Below are positions 44,178 to 55,405 of a DNA stretch of 64,000 nucleotides, piece after piece. The notes beneath the pieces are model-generated. The model did not search any database. It was not told where the DNA came from and saw nothing but the letters and a program-made list of their open reading frames with translations. Position 1 is the first letter of the stretch. The number at the start of each line of letters is the position of its first letter. The position numbers were made by a program, and so were the translations under genes. This stretch comes from Arhodomonas aquaeolei DSM 8974 (GTDB lineage Bacteria; Pseudomonadota; Gammaproteobacteria; Nitrococcales; Nitrococcaceae): the NCBI RefSeq assembly GCF_000374645.1, contig NZ_KB894812.1:1-64000 (forward strand), in the 5' to 3' direction.

Positions 44178-47088
44178 GCTCGGCACGCTGTTCGCCTTCG
44201 CGATCGCGTACCTGCTGGTCCTCTTCCTGATCGCCTACGGCACGGAGCGGAACGCGCGGGCGCGGCGGCTGGCCGCACACCCGGCGGTCTACGTCCTCTC
44301 GCTGGGGGTCTACGCCACCACGTGGAGCTATTACGGCGCGGTGGGCTTCGCCGACCGCCAGGGGCTCGCGTTCGTCACCATCTACCTCGGCGTGGCCATG
44401 GCCATGGCACTGACGCCGGTGCTGCTGATGCCGCTGCTGCGGCTCACCCGGCACTGGCAGCTCACCTCGCTCGCGGACATCTTCGCCTTCCGCTTCAACA
44501 GCCAGGGCGCCGGCGTGCTCGCCACCGTGGTCATGCTCACCGGCAGCCTGCCCTATCTGGCGCTGCAGATCCGCGCGGTGGCGGAGTCCACGCAGGTGCT
44601 CAGCGGCGAGGCCTCCCCGGGCCCCATCGCGGTGGGCTTCTGCGTGATGGTCTCGGTGTTCGCGATCATCTTCGGCGCACGCCACGTCACCCCGCGGGAG
44701 AAGCACGCCGGGCTGGTCACGGCGATCGCCTTCGAGTCGCTGATCAAGCTGATCGCGCTGCTGGTGGTCGCGGTGGTGGCCGTGCACCTTGCCTTCGGCG
44801 GCTTCGGCGGCATCCAGGACTGGCTCGAGCGCAACCCGGAGCGGCTGGCCGCGTTCTACGCCCCGGTGCGCGAGCAGGCTTGGGGCGGGCTGCTGTTCAT
44901 CGCCTTCGGCGCGGCCTTCCTGCTGCCGCGCCAGTTCCACATGATGTTCACCGAGAACGCCCGGCCCCAGGGGCTGATCACCGCGAGCTGGGGATTCCCG
45001 CTGTACCTGCTGGCGATGTCGTTCGCCGTGCCCCCGATCCTGTGGGCGGGCTACGCACTCGCCCCGGGGATCATCCCGGACTACTACGTCCTCGCCATGG
45101 CCATGGTCAGCGGCTCGCCGACGCTGGCGATGGTGGCCTACCTGGGCGGCATCTCCGCGGCGAGCGCGATGATCATCGTGACCACGCTCGCGCTCTCGTC
45201 GATGTGCCTCAACCACCTGGTCCTGCCGGTGTTCCGGCCGGACCCCCAGCGCAACCTCTACGAGGCCCTGCGCTGGGCACGGCGCATGCTGATCGCGGCG
45301 ATCATCGCCGCCGGGTACCTCTTCTTCCTCGCGCTGGAACGCACGGAGGGGCTGGTCTCCTGGGGGCTGATCTCGTTCCTGGCGATGGTCCAGTTCGTGC
45401 CCGGCGTGGTCGGCGTGCTGGTATGGACACGCGCCACCCGGGTCGGCTTCATCGCCGGGCTGCTCACCGGCGGTGCGATCTGGGGCGGCACGGCACTGCT
45501 GCCCGCGCTCACCACCGTCAGCCCGGTGACCATCGTCGGCCTGGACATTGCCCGCACCCAGGGCGCGGACCACTTCGCGGCGGTGGCGTTCTGGTCGGTG
45601 GCCGCCAACGCCCTGGTGTTCGCCGCGGTCTCGCTGCTCACCCGCCAGAGCGACCGCGAATCCGAGGCCGCGGCGGCCTGCCGCGACGTGAGCACGGCGA
45701 TCCCCCGCGGGGCGCTGGTGCTGGAGTCGCCGGCGCAGTTCGTCGAGCAGCTGACCTCGGTCACCGGCGCGGCGGCCGCCCGGGCCGAGGTCGCCAAGGC
45801 GCTGGCCGACCAGGGCCTGGACTGGAGCGAGACCCGCCCGGACCGGCTCCAGCAGCTGCGCGAGCAGATCGAACGCAACCTCTCCGGGATGATGGGCCCG
45901 ATCCTCGCGCGCATGATCGTCGACGAGCGCCTGCGCGTGGACGCGGACACGCGCACGGCGCTGGCACAGAACGTGCGCCTCATCGAGGAGCGCCTGGAGC
46001 GTTCGCGCAACCGCTTCCGCGGCCTCGCCGCCGAGCTCGACGAGCTGCGCCGCTACCACCGCCAGATCCTCGAGGACCTGCCGCTGGGCGTGGTGGCGGT
46101 CACGCCCAACGACCGCATCGTGCGCTGGAACCCGGCGATGCAGTCGCTCACCGGCATGAACGCCGCGCGGGTGGTGGGCCGGCGCGTCAGTGAGCTCACC
46201 GAGCCCTGGGGCGGGCTGCTCACCGATTTCCTCGCCGCGGACGAGAACCACGCCCACAAGCGCGCCCTGCAGCTGCCCGCGGAGACGCGCTGGCTGTCGC
46301 TGCACCGGGCCTTCATCGGCGGCGCCCGCCGCGGCGAACCCGGCGACCGGCTGCTGCTCGTGGAGGACGTCACCGAGCTCCAGCGCCTGGAGGAGGAGCT
46401 GACCCACAGCGAACGCCTCGCCTCCATCGGCCGCCTCGCCGCGGGTGTCGCCCACGAGATCGGCAACCCGGTGACGGGCATCACCTGCCTGGCCCAGGAG
46501 CTGCGTGCCGGCGTCGAGGCGGACGAGTTGCCGGAATACGCGCAGGACATCCTCACCCAGGCCCAGCGCATCAACACCATCGTCCAGACCCTGGTGAGCT
46601 ACGCCCACGCGGGCCACAACGAGGGCCACCAGCCGGTACCGGTGGACGTGGCCGCCGCCGTCGGGGAGGCGGAGCGGGTGGTGCGCCTGTCCAAGCGCGC
46701 GCGGCTGATGACCATGCGCTACCGCCTGGACGAGGGCCTGTGGGTGCGCGCGGACATGCAGCGGCTGGTGCAGGTGTTCGTGAACCTGTTCAACAACGCC
46801 GTGGACGCCTGCGGCGAGGGCGGCGAGATCCTGGTCACCGGGGTGCGCCGCCACGGCCGCGTGGAGATCCGGGTCATGGACAACGGCCCGGGCATCCCGG
46901 CGAATATCCGCGACAAGGTCCTGGAGCCGTTCTTCACCACCAAGCAGCCGGGCCGGGGCACCGGGCTCGGGCTGCCGCTGGTCTACAACATCATCCGCGA
47001 ATACGACGGCGAGCTGCGGCTGCGCGAACGCTGGGGCCGGCGCCACGGCACGGTGGTCCTGATCGCGCTGCCGGCGATCGAGGAGTGA
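44167..47088 (+). CDS. cbrA: CbrA-like sensor histidine kinase with sodium/solute symporter domain (973 aa)
   Basis: Residues 1 to about 500 are a sodium:solute symporter (SLC5) domain with some 13 helices ([16 protein letters not shown] near 49, [16 protein letters not shown] near 257). A linker follows, then a PAS domain ([19 protein letters not shown], about 634-652). The kinase core has the H-box [12 protein letters not shown] with the phospho-His near residue 763, the N-box [14 protein letters not shown] near 875 and the G-boxes DNGPGIP and [12 protein letters not shown]. This is the CbrA architecture. Pseudomonas CbrA senses carbon/nitrogen status and phosphorylates CbrB, the next gene 14 bp downstream. 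Confidence 0.88.
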   Translation: MRFELGTLFAFAIAYLLVLFLIAYGTERNARARRLAAHPAVYVLSLGVYATTWSYYGAVGFADRQGLAFVTIYLGVAMAMALTPVLLMPLLRLTRHWQLTSLADIFAFRFNSQGAGVLATVVMLTGSLPYLALQIRAVAESTQVLSGEASPGPIAVGFCVMVSVFAIIFGARHVTPREKHAGLVTAIAFESLIKLIALLVVAVVAVHLAFGGFGGIQDWLERNPERLAAFYAPVREQAWGGLLFIAFGAAFLLPRQFHMMFTENARPQGLITASWGFPLYLLAMSFAVPPILWAGYALAPGIIPDYYVLAMAMVSGSPTLAMVAYLGGISAASAMIIVTTLALSSMCLNHLVLPVFRPDPQRNLYEALRWARRMLIAAIIAAGYLFFLALERTEGLVSWGLISFLAMVQFVPGVVGVLVWTRATRVGFIAGLLTGGAIWGGTALLPALTTVSPVTIVGLDIARTQGADHFAAVAFWSVAANALVFAAVSLLTRQSDRESEAAAACRDVSTAIPRGALVLESPAQFVEQLTSVTGAAAARAEVAKALADQGLDWSETRPDRLQQLREQIERNLSGMMGPILARMIVDERLRVDADTRTALAQNVRLIEERLERSRNRFRGLAAELDELRRYHRQILEDLPLGVVAVTPNDRIVRWNPAMQSLTGMNAARVVGRRVSELTEPWGGLLTDFLAADENHAHKRALQLPAETRWLSLHRAFIGGARRGEPGDRLLLVEDVTELQRLEEELTHSERLASIGRLAAGVAHEIGNPVTGITCLAQELRAGVEADELPEYAQDILTQAQRINTIVQTLVSYAHAGHNEGHQPVPVDVAAAVGEAERVVRLSKRARLMTMRYRLDEGLWVRADMQRLVQVFVNLFNNAVDACGEGGEILVTGVRRHGRVEIRVMDNGPGIPANIRDKVLEPFFTTKQPGRGTGLGLPLVYNIIREYDGELRLRERWGRRHGTVVLIALPAIEE

Positions 47089-47102
47089 GGGAGGGAGACC
47101 CA

Positions 47103-48449
47103 ATGCCACGCGTACTGGTGATCGAGGACGAGAAAGTCATCCGCAGCGCCATCCGGCGGCTGCTCACCCGTCACGGCATGAGCGTCACCGAGGCGGGATC
47201 GCTGGAGGAGGCGGAGGACAGCACCGCCCTCGCCGACCACGACATCATCCTCGCCGACCTCCGCCTGCCCGGCGCCGAGGGCATCGAGGCGGTGCGCCGG
47301 GCCGCGGAGGTGCCGGTGATCATCATGACCAGCTACGCCAGCGTGCGCTCGGCGGTGGAGGCGATGCGCGAGGGTGCGGTGGACTATATCGCCAAGCCCT
47401 TCGACAACGACGACCTGCTGCTCACCGTCGAGCGCGCGCTCAAGGAGACCCGGCTGGAGCGTCAGAACGAGGCCCTGCGCGCCGACGTCGCCGCGGAGTA
47501 CCCGGTCTCGGGAATCGTGGGCGACTCGGAGGCGATGCAGGCGGTATTCCGCCGCATTGGCAAGGTCGCGCCCACGGACACGACGGTGCTGATCCTCGGC
47601 GAGTCCGGCACCGGCAAGGAGCTGGTCGCGCGGGCGCTGCACGAGCGCAGCACGCGCAAGGAGGCGGCGCTGGTGGCGGTCAATTGCGCGGCCATCCCCG
47701 AATCGCTGATCGAGGCCGAGCTGTTCGGCCACGAAAAGGGCGCATTCACCGGCGCGGAGGGACGCCGGCGCGGGCTGGTGGAGTCCGCCGACGGCGGTAC
47801 GCTGTTCCTCGACGAGATCGGCGAGCTGCCGCTCGCCGCCCAGGCCCGGCTGCTGCGCGTCCTCCAGGAGGGCGAGATCCGCCGGGTCGGCTCGGATCGC
47901 TCCAGCCGCGTCGACATCCGCCTGGTGGCCGCCACCCACCGGGACCTGGAGGCGATGGTCGCCGATGGGACGTTCCGCGAGGACCTCTACTTCCGCATCC
48001 AGGTCATGGAGATCCGGCTGCCGCCGCTGCGCGAGCGCAGCGAGGACATCCCGGCACTCGCGCGCTTTCTCCTGGAGAAGGCCTGCCGGCGGCTCAACCG
48101 CCCGCCCATGCGCCTGAGCGACGATGCCCTCGGCGCGATCCGGAACTACCAGTGGCCCGGTAATGTCCGGGAACTGGAGAACGCCATCGAGCGTGCGGTC
48201 ATACTGGCGGAGAGCACCGCGCTCACCGCCGATCTCCTGGGCCTGCCCGTCGGGGGCGGCGGCGACGCCGGTGCCTTTCCCGACATGTCGCTGGAGGGCT
48301 ATTTCCGGGAGTTCGTGCTCCACCACCAGGACCACCTCACCGAGACCGAGATCGCGCGGCGCCTGGGGATCAGCCGCAAGGCGCTGTGGGAGCGACGCCA
48401 GCGCCTCGGAATCCCCCGGCCCGCCGCCTCTGGCGCCCGGACGGGGTAA
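47103..48449 (+). CDS. cbrB: CbrB-like sigma-54-dependent response regulator (448 aa)
   Basis: NtrC-type activator. Receiver domain with phospho-acceptor Asp52 (ILADLRLPG); AAA+ domain with Walker A GESGTGKE (about residues 163-170) and the sigma-54 contact loop EKGAFTGAEG (about 211-220); C-terminal Fis-type helix-turn-helix TETEIARRLGISRKALWERR. It should bind upstream sites and activate sigma-54 promoters after phosphorylation by the CbrA-like kinase. Its TAA lies within the first palindrome of the acs control region. Two sigma-54 promoters with matching upstream palindromes occur downstream. Confidence 0.9.
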   Translation: MPRVLVIEDEKVIRSAIRRLLTRHGMSVTEAGSLEEAEDSTALADHDIILADLRLPGAEGIEAVRRAAEVPVIIMTSYASVRSAVEAMREGAVDYIAKPFDNDDLLLTVERALKETRLERQNEALRADVAAEYPVSGIVGDSEAMQAVFRRIGKVAPTDTTVLILGESGTGKELVARALHERSTRKEAALVAVNCAAIPESLIEAELFGHEKGAFTGAEGRRRGLVESADGGTLFLDEIGELPLAAQARLLRVLQEGEIRRVGSDRSSRVDIRLVAATHRDLEAMVADGTFREDLYFRIQVMEIRLPPLRERSEDIPALARFLLEKACRRLNRPPMRLSDDALGAIRNYQWPGNVRELENAIERAVILAESTALTADLLGLPVGGGGDAGAFPDMSLEGYFREFVLHHQDHLTETEIARRLGISRKALWERRQRLGIPRPAASGARTG

Positions 48450-48463
48450 CGCGTTAGCGTTAC
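48446..48463. repeat. Perfect inverted repeat at the cbrB stop
   Basis: GTAACGC-GTTA-GCGTTAC is an 18-bp perfect dyad spanning the cbrB stop codon. Its right arm supplies the GTTAC of the distal activator site. It may extend the binding platform or act in the transcript as a small hairpin. Confidence 0.6.
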
Positions 48464-48473
48464 GGGAGGTGAC
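48459..48473 (+). promoter_or_regulatory. Distal CbrB-type upstream activator site of acs
   Basis: GTTAC-GGGAG-GTGAC is a one-mismatch version of GTTAC-N5-GTAAC. It lies exactly 20 bp (two helical turns) upstream of the perfect site, as in tandem enhancer sites of NtrC-type regulators. Confidence 0.65.
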
Positions 48474-48478
48474 AAATC

Positions 48479-48493
48479 GTTACGAGTCGTAAC
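48479..48493 (+). promoter_or_regulatory. Proximal CbrB-type upstream activator site of acs
   Basis: GTTAC-GAGTC-GTAAC, a perfect dyad within the longer CGTTACGA-G-TCGTAACG. Its centre (48486) is 96.5 bp from the -12 GC of the sigma-54 promoter, the same distance as at the symporter operon. The promoter start would be about 109 bp downstream. Confidence 0.75.
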
Positions 48494-48568
48494 GCCCGGC
48501 CGCGGCCCGGGCGGGCCGACACGCCCCCGAGCCGGGCGCGAATGCGGTACCCGACGGATGGGGTTTTC

Positions 48569-48584
48569 CGGAACGGAATTTGCT
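48569..48584 (+). promoter_or_regulatory. Sigma-54 promoter of acs
   Basis: CGGAACGGAATTTGCT fits TGGCACG-N4-TTGCW: GG at 48570-48571 and GC at 48582-48583 with the required 10-bp spacing. Transcription should start near 48595, giving a leader of about 100 bases before acs. Confidence 0.8.
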
Positions 48585-48693
48585 TCCATGCTGGAATCGA
48601 ACAAGATCGAAGTCCCGGCGATACTATGGATCACGTCGCCCGGGACGTGCGCTAAAAAGCCACGACATCAGCCCTGAAGGGAGGAGAAGCAGG

Positions 48694-50631
<1,938 letters not shown>

Positions 50632-50643
50632 ACGCCCCGCAGA

Positions 50644-50670
50644 CAGCCCCGGGCCCTGCGCCCGGGGCTG
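50644..50670 (+). terminator. Hairpin downstream of acs
   Basis: CAGCCCCGGG (50644-50653) pairs perfectly with CCCGGGGCTG (50661-50670) around 7 bases, 13 bp after the acs stop. There is no U-tract, so termination may be partial. Its last base begins the distal activator site of the next operon. Confidence 0.55.
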
Positions 50671-50684
50671 TTACCCCGGGAAAC
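50670..50684 (+). promoter_or_regulatory. Distal CbrB-type site of the symporter operon
   Basis: GTTAC-CCCGG-GAAAC has the left half-site and two of the right-half changes from GTAAC. It is 22 bp upstream of the perfect site, mirroring the tandem arrangement at acs. Confidence 0.45.
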
Positions 50685-50691
50685 ACCCCGG

Positions 50692-50706
50692 GTTACCTCC
50701 GGTAAC
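50692..50706 (+). promoter_or_regulatory. Proximal CbrB-type site of the symporter operon
   Basis: GTTAC-CTCCG-GTAAC is a perfect dyad (GTTACC-TCC-GGTAAC). Its centre at 50699 is 96.5 bp from the -12 GC of the sigma-54 promoter at 50782-50797, identical to the acs spacing. Confidence 0.75.
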
Positions 50707-50781
50707 ACTCCCCCGCCGCTCACCCGCCAACCCCGTGCCGCATTCCCTGAATGGACGCGCATTTAGCGCGCACGCAGAACT

Positions 50782-50797
50782 GTGCACGCTTTTTGCA
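50782..50797 (+). promoter_or_regulatory. Sigma-54 promoter of the DUF4212-symporter operon
   Basis: GTGCACGCTTTTTGCA matches TGGCACG-N4-TTGCA at every position except the first two. The -24 G and -12 GC (50795-50796) are in place. A start near 50808 gives a leader of about 100 bases, as at acs. Confidence 0.7.
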
Positions 50798-50908
50798 GAA
50801 CACTGGGTACGGGTATGGGTGCCGGGACCGGCACACCCGGGGTCAACGCCTCCGCCCCCGCAGCGACGGGGTCACGGAGACGCTGAAGCAACAACGAGGA
50901 GGAGAACG

Positions 50909-51181
50909 ATGTCGAACGATTCCGCTCGTAAGGAAGCGGCGGCGGCATACTGGAAAGAGAACGTCCGGTTGCTGCTCACGCTGCTCGTGATCTGGTTCAT
51001 TGTCCCCTACATCTTCGGGATCCTGCTGGCTCCCCTGCTCAACAACATCCTGATCGGCGGCTACCCGCTCGGTTTCTGGATCGCCCAGCAGGGGTCGATC
51101 TATCTCTTCCTGATCCTGATCTTCACGTACGTCGTGAAGATGAACGCCCTGGATCGCAAATACGACGTCCACGAAGAATAA
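50909..51181 (+). CDS. DUF4212 sodium/substrate symporter small subunit (90 aa)
   Basis: Two membrane helices (LLLTLLVIWFIVPYIFGILLA, about residues 21-41, and SIYLFLILIFTYVVKM, about 63-78) with the family start EAAAAYWKENVRL. DUF4212 proteins precede large VC_2705-type symporter genes and are thought to be their small subunit. AGGAGGAG precedes the ATG. Nineteen bp separate it from the symporter. Confidence 0.9.
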   Translation: MSNDSARKEAAAAYWKENVRLLLTLLVIWFIVPYIFGILLAPLLNNILIGGYPLGFWIAQQGSIYLFLILIFTYVVKMNALDRKYDVHEE

Positions 51182-51200
51182 CCAGGAGGAGAGACCGGAC

Positions 51201-52988
51201 ATGGATCTCACGACGCTGACCTATATCGTCGTCGGCTTCACCTTCGCGCTGTACATCGGTATCGCGATCTGGGCGCGGGCGGGAAGCACGAGCGAGTACT
51301 ACACCGCCGGACGGGGCGTTAACCCCGTGGCCAACGGCATGGCCACCGCGGCGGACTGGATGTCCGCGGCCTCGTTCATCTCCATGGCGGGGCTGATCGC
51401 CTTCATGGGCTATGACGCCTCCGTCTACCTGCTCGGCTGGACCGGCGGCTACGTGCTGCTGGCGATGCTGCTGGCGCCGTACCTGCGCAAGTTCGGCAAG
51501 TTCACGGTGCCGGAGTTCATCGGCGACCGCTTCTACTCCAAGACCGCCCGCATCATCGCCGTGGTCTGCCTCATCGTGGCCTCGCTGACCTACGTCATCG
51601 GCCAGATGAAGGGCATCGGCGTGGCCTTCTCGCGGTTCCTGGAGACCGACTACGCCACCGGCCTGCTCATCGGCATGGCGATCGTGTTCTTCTACGCGGT
51701 CATCGGCGGCATGAAGGGCATCACCTACACGCAGATCGCGCAGTACGTGGTGCTCATCTTCGCCTACACCGTGCCCGCGGTGTTCATCTCCCTGCAGCTC
51801 ACCGGCAACCCCCTGCCCCAGCTCGGCCTCGGCGGGTCGCTGGAGGTCGGCGGCGCCCAGGGCCAGCACCTGCTGAGCACACTGGACCAGATACTCGTCG
51901 ACCTCGGGTTCGACCGGTACACGGCCATGCAGGAAGGCAACACCTTCAACATGATGATGCTGGCCATGTCGCTGATGATCGGCACCGCCGGTCTGCCCCA
52001 CGTCATCGTGCGCTTCTTCACCGTCCCGCGGGTGCGTGATGCGCGTAAGTCCGCCGGCTGGGCGCTGGTGTTCATCGCCATCCTCTACACCACGGCCCCG
52101 GCGGTGGGTGCGATGTCCTACTACAACCTGATCAACACGGTGAAGGACGGCACGCCGACCCAGGTCGACGCCAGCCTGCCCTACGAGCAGCGGCCCCAGT
52201 GGTTCAAGAACTGGGAGCAGACCGGTCTGCTGAGCTGGGACGACAAGAACGGCGACGGGCGCATCCAGTACTACAACGCCGACAACCCGGCGTTCTCCAG
52301 CGAGGCCCAGCAGCTCGGCTGGGAGGGCAACGAGCTCACCGTCGACCGCGACATCATGGTCATGGCCAACCCGGAGATCGCCAAGCTGCCCAACTGGGTG
52401 ATCGCGCTGGTGGTCGCCGGCGGCCTTGCCGCGGCACTGTCCACGGCGGCCGGCCTGCTCATGGCCATCTCCTCGGCGGTCTCCCACGACCTGATCAAGG
52501 GCGTGTTCAACCCGAAGATCAGCGAGAAGGGCGAGCTGCTCTCGGCACGGCTGTCCATGGCGGGTGCGGTGCTGGTGGCCGGTTACCTCGGCCTCAACCC
52601 ACCGGGCTTCGCCGCCCAGGTGGTGGCACTGGCCTTCGGCCTCGCCGCCTCCTCGCTGTTCCCGGTGCTCATGCTCGGCATCTTCAACAAGCGCATGAAC
52701 AGCGCCGGTGCCATGACGGGCATGATCGTGGGCCTGACCACCACGCTGGTGTACATCTTCACGTACAAGGGCTGGTTCTTCGTGCCGGGCACCAACATGC
52801 TGCCCAACACCGCGGAGTACTGGTTCCTGGGCATCCAGCCGGAGTCCTTCGGGGCGCTCGGCGCGCTGCTCAACGTGGTCGCGGCCGCGCTGGTCTCCCG
52901 TGTGACGGCCCCGCCGCCGGAGCACATCCAGCAGCTCGTCGAGGACGTCCGCGTCCCCCGCGGCGCGGGCGAGGCCACCGGCCACTGA
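51201..52988 (+). CDS. Sodium:solute symporter, probable acetate carrier (595 aa)
   Basis: SLC5-family symporter of the VC_2705 group, related to ActP, with about 13 helices. EYYTAGRGVNPVANGMATAADWMSAASFI (about residues 30-58) is the sodium-site signature; GLPHVIVRFFTVP and GGLAAALSTAAGLLMAISSA are further hallmarks. An extra loop of about 70 residues (around 310-390), rich in acidic and polar residues, is normal for this group. With acs upstream and shared regulation, acetate or another short monocarboxylate is the likely substrate. Confidence 0.92.
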   Translation: MDLTTLTYIVVGFTFALYIGIAIWARAGSTSEYYTAGRGVNPVANGMATAADWMSAASFISMAGLIAFMGYDASVYLLGWTGGYVLLAMLLAPYLRKFGKFTVPEFIGDRFYSKTARIIAVVCLIVASLTYVIGQMKGIGVAFSRFLETDYATGLLIGMAIVFFYAVIGGMKGITYTQIAQYVVLIFAYTVPAVFISLQLTGNPLPQLGLGGSLEVGGAQGQHLLSTLDQILVDLGFDRYTAMQEGNTFNMMMLAMSLMIGTAGLPHVIVRFFTVPRVRDARKSAGWALVFIAILYTTAPAVGAMSYYNLINTVKDGTPTQVDASLPYEQRPQWFKNWEQTGLLSWDDKNGDGRIQYYNADNPAFSSEAQQLGWEGNELTVDRDIMVMANPEIAKLPNWVIALVVAGGLAAALSTAAGLLMAISSAVSHDLIKGVFNPKISEKGELLSARLSMAGAVLVAGYLGLNPPGFAAQVVALAFGLAASSLFPVLMLGIFNKRMNSAGAMTGMIVGLTTTLVYIFTYKGWFFVPGTNMLPNTAEYWFLGIQPESFGALGALLNVVAAALVSRVTAPPPEHIQQLVEDVRVPRGAGEATGH

Positions 52989-53013
52989 GCCGCAGCCTCA
53001 CGACGACACCGAC

Positions 53014-53037
53014 GAAAGGGCCCTGCGGGGCCCTTTC
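53014..53037 (+). terminator. Rho-independent terminator of the symporter operon
   Basis: GAAAGGGCCC (53014-53023) and GGGCCCTTTC (53028-53037) form a perfect 10-bp stem with a 4-base loop, followed by TCTTTG. It is the best intrinsic terminator in the window. Confidence 0.88.
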
Positions 53038-53170
53038 TCTTTGTGGTGACCAAATAGGTGGAAGCTGCGGCCGTGCCCGATGCACTTCCCTGGCCGGCTC
53101 CCCGCAGGCGCCACTCTTCAACCCGACGACGGTCGATTGCCTTCGAGCGATCGCTTCACGGCATATTCGG

Positions 53171-53205
53171 CGGGGATGTCGGCTGCCGGGAGCAGCCGAC
53201 CTACA
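53171..53205. repeat. Dispersed palindromic repeat, copy B
   Basis: GTCGGCTGC (53178-53186) and GCAGCCGAC (53192-53200) with a 5-base loop, flanked by CGGGGAT and CTAC. Read inverted, it matches 7776-7810 including both flanks and differs mainly in the loop. It lies between convergent genes, the usual position of REP elements. Confidence 0.7.
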
Positions 53206-53314
53206 GCAGAGGCTGAACCGCCGCGGTGGAATCCAACGGCACCCCGGGGCGATGTCGGAGACGGGAAGGCGCTGCCACGGGACGCCGGTGGCGCAGGGCC
53301 CTCCGGAACAGGCC

Positions 53315-55201
53315 CTAGAGCTGGAAGCGCACCGCGAGCCGACGCTGGATATCCCGGCCCTGCCGCAGGGCCTCGCGGAGCACGCGCTGGTCCAGCGGGT
53401 TGAGCTCCCCCGGCGCCACCCGGTTACTCAGCGCCTCCCCGGCCCGGGTCTGCGCCTGGTGGGCGCGCATGCGGATAAGCTGGAGGTAATCGAGGGCATG
53501 CCCCCACGCCTCCGCCTCGTCCGGCGTGCAGACCCCCGCCTCCGGCAGGGCCGCCAGCCGCGCGGCGGTACCCGTGGCCTCGATCCCCGACTCCAGCGCC
53601 AGCACCCGGGCGCCCTCGACGAACGGGAAGAGACCCCGCATCTTGATATCGAAGGTCGCGCCGTCGCGTCCCCGCTCGGTGGCGAAGGTCCGCAGCCAGC
53701 CCAGCGCCGGGCGATGAGTGAGCGCGTTACCCGCGAGCGAGCGCAGGAACAGGGTATTGTCCCGTACCTCGGCCAGGATGTGGCCACGCAGCTGCTCCAC
53801 CGGCTGGACGTCGCCCCAGACCGTGCGCAGGTCGAAGTAGATGCTCGAGCGCAGGAGGTTCTCCGGTGTCGCCGAGGCGATCATCCGCGAGAACAGCCGC
53901 CGCCACTCCTGCAGACTCAGGCACAGCTCCGGGTTGCTGGCCATGATGTTGCCCTTGCACAGGTCGAAACCGCAGCGGTCCAGGGCCTCGTTGATCTCCC
54001 GGGCGAGCGGCAGCAGCGCCTCGCGGACCTCGTCCGCCGGACGGGCGCCGGGATCGAAGAGCATGCCGTTGTCCTGGTCGGTGTGCAGGGTCTGCTCGCC
54101 GCGGCCCTCGCTGCCGAAGGCCATCCAGGTGAACGGTGCGGCGGGCTCGCCGTGAGCGCCCACGCACAGCTCGATGACCCGTGCCACGGTACGGTCGTTG
54201 AGCAGGGTCAGTACTCGGGTGATCTGGTCCACCCCGGCACCGTGCCCGAGCAGGGCATCGATCAGCGGCGGGATGTCGGCGCGGACCGCGACGATGCCCG
54301 CGACGTCCACGGCGTTGTTGAGCGCGCGCATGACCTGCACGACGTTCACCCGCTGGCGCGCGAACAGGTCCCGCTCGGAGACCACTCCGACGATGCGCTC
54401 ACCGTCCATCACCGGGATGTGCCGGATATGGTGCTGGGCCATGAGAATCACCGCCTCGAACGCCAGCGCATCCGCCGGGAGGGTCCGGGGATCGGCGCTC
54501 ATCACCCCGTCAACCCGGGCCTCCAGCGAGCCGCCGTCGGCAACCACGCGGCGCAGGTCATGCAGGGTGAAGATCCCGAGAAGCCCGCCGCCGGCATTCA
54601 CCACGAGGACGCTGCCCACCCCCTCGCGGTGCATGCGCGCGACCACGCGGCGCACATCCTCGTCCGCACCGGCGGTGACCGGGGTATGGGCACAGACACT
54701 GCGCAGGCTGACGTCCAGACTGGTGATCCGGGAGAGCTCGTCGCCGGCCTGGCGCCGGTTCTCCGCCTGGCCGCGAACCAGCAGCCCGGTGGCGCTGCGC
54801 CGGCAGAACGCGGCGAACTCCGGCACCGAGTCGATGCACTGCACGATCACCGCCGCCGGAACCCGGTAGAGGCGCACGGCCCCGGAGGCGCGATAGGTAT
54901 GGGCCACCGCCCGGCGCTCGGTCACCGCCTCGATAGGGAAGGACTCGCCGACGAACAGGTCCGCCGGCTCGTCGTCGCCGGCCTCCAGGCTTACCCGTCC
55001 GGCGGCGATCACGAACAGCCCCTTCGGCGGTCCGTCCTCCGGGCCGAGCAGCGTCTCGCCGTCGGCGGCGTCACGGACGGCCGCCGTCTCGGCGACGAGC
55101 ATCAGCAGGTCCGCCGGCAGGCTGTCGAACGGCGGCTGCCCCGCCAGGAAGTCTCGGCGTTCTTCCGGTCCCGGTACCACGGCGACCCCCTCTGTCTCCA
55201 T
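53315..55201 (-). CDS. cNMP-binding/CBS/DUF294 nucleotidyltransferase-like protein (628 aa)
   Basis: Order: cyclic-nucleotide-binding domain (about residues 20-130), two CBS domains (about 155-285; GVGSVLVVNAGGGLLGIFT and IRHIPVMDGERIVGVVSERDL), a DUF294 nucleotidyltransferase-like domain with MAFGSEGRGEQTLHTDQDN (about 363-381), and the DUF294 C-terminal substrate domain. The GS and DxD-type residues of the transferase are present. Such proteins are found beside DUF4212-symporter genes in many proteobacteria, often with an exonuclease; they are thought to be signalling or regulatory. It is convergent with the symporter operon here. Confidence 0.9.
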   Translation of the reverse strand: METEGVAVVPGPEERRDFLAGQPPFDSLPADLLMLVAETAAVRDAADGETLLGPEDGPPKGLFVIAAGRVSLEAGDDEPADLFVGESFPIEAVTERRAVAHTYRASGAVRLYRVPAAVIVQCIDSVPEFAAFCRRSATGLLVRGQAENRRQAGDELSRITSLDVSLRSVCAHTPVTAGADEDVRRVVARMHREGVGSVLVVNAGGGLLGIFTLHDLRRVVADGGSLEARVDGVMSADPRTLPADALAFEAVILMAQHHIRHIPVMDGERIVGVVSERDLFARQRVNVVQVMRALNNAVDVAGIVAVRADIPPLIDALLGHGAGVDQITRVLTLLNDRTVARVIELCVGAHGEPAAPFTWMAFGSEGRGEQTLHTDQDNGMLFDPGARPADEVREALLPLAREINEALDRCGFDLCKGNIMASNPELCLSLQEWRRLFSRMIASATPENLLRSSIYFDLRTVWGDVQPVEQLRGHILAEVRDNTLFLRSLAGNALTHRPALGWLRTFATERGRDGATFDIKMRGLFPFVEGARVLALESGIEATGTAARLAALPEAGVCTPDEAEAWGHALDYLQLIRMRAHQAQTRAGEALSNRVAPGELNPLDQRVLREALRQGRDIQRRLAVRFQL

Positions 55202-55405
55202 CCCTGACGGTCCCCATCATCCCAGATGCAACGCCCCGGTGTCAGAATTCCGGCCCCGCGTGCCCGCCCGGCACCGTCCCGCCGGGGCCGATGGCCGCTC
55301 GTCCGCTTCCCACGCCGGCACGCGGGATACACCGCCGGACGGCCGCGGCAGGGCCCAGCGGCGTGCCGGGGGCGGAACACACGCCCACCCCGTTACAATA
55401 ACCCC

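Larger units (their letters stand above)
52989..53314. other. Intergenic region with terminator and palindromic repeat
   Basis: Between convergent genes. It holds the terminator at 53014-53037 and a dispersed palindromic repeat at 53171-53205. The rest shows no supported gene. Confidence 0.6.

Noticed and set aside
48595-48693. A CrcZ-type small RNA downstream of cbrB
   Set aside because: The stretch is short, has at most one weak A-rich motif, no terminator before acs, and reads directly into the acs ribosome site.
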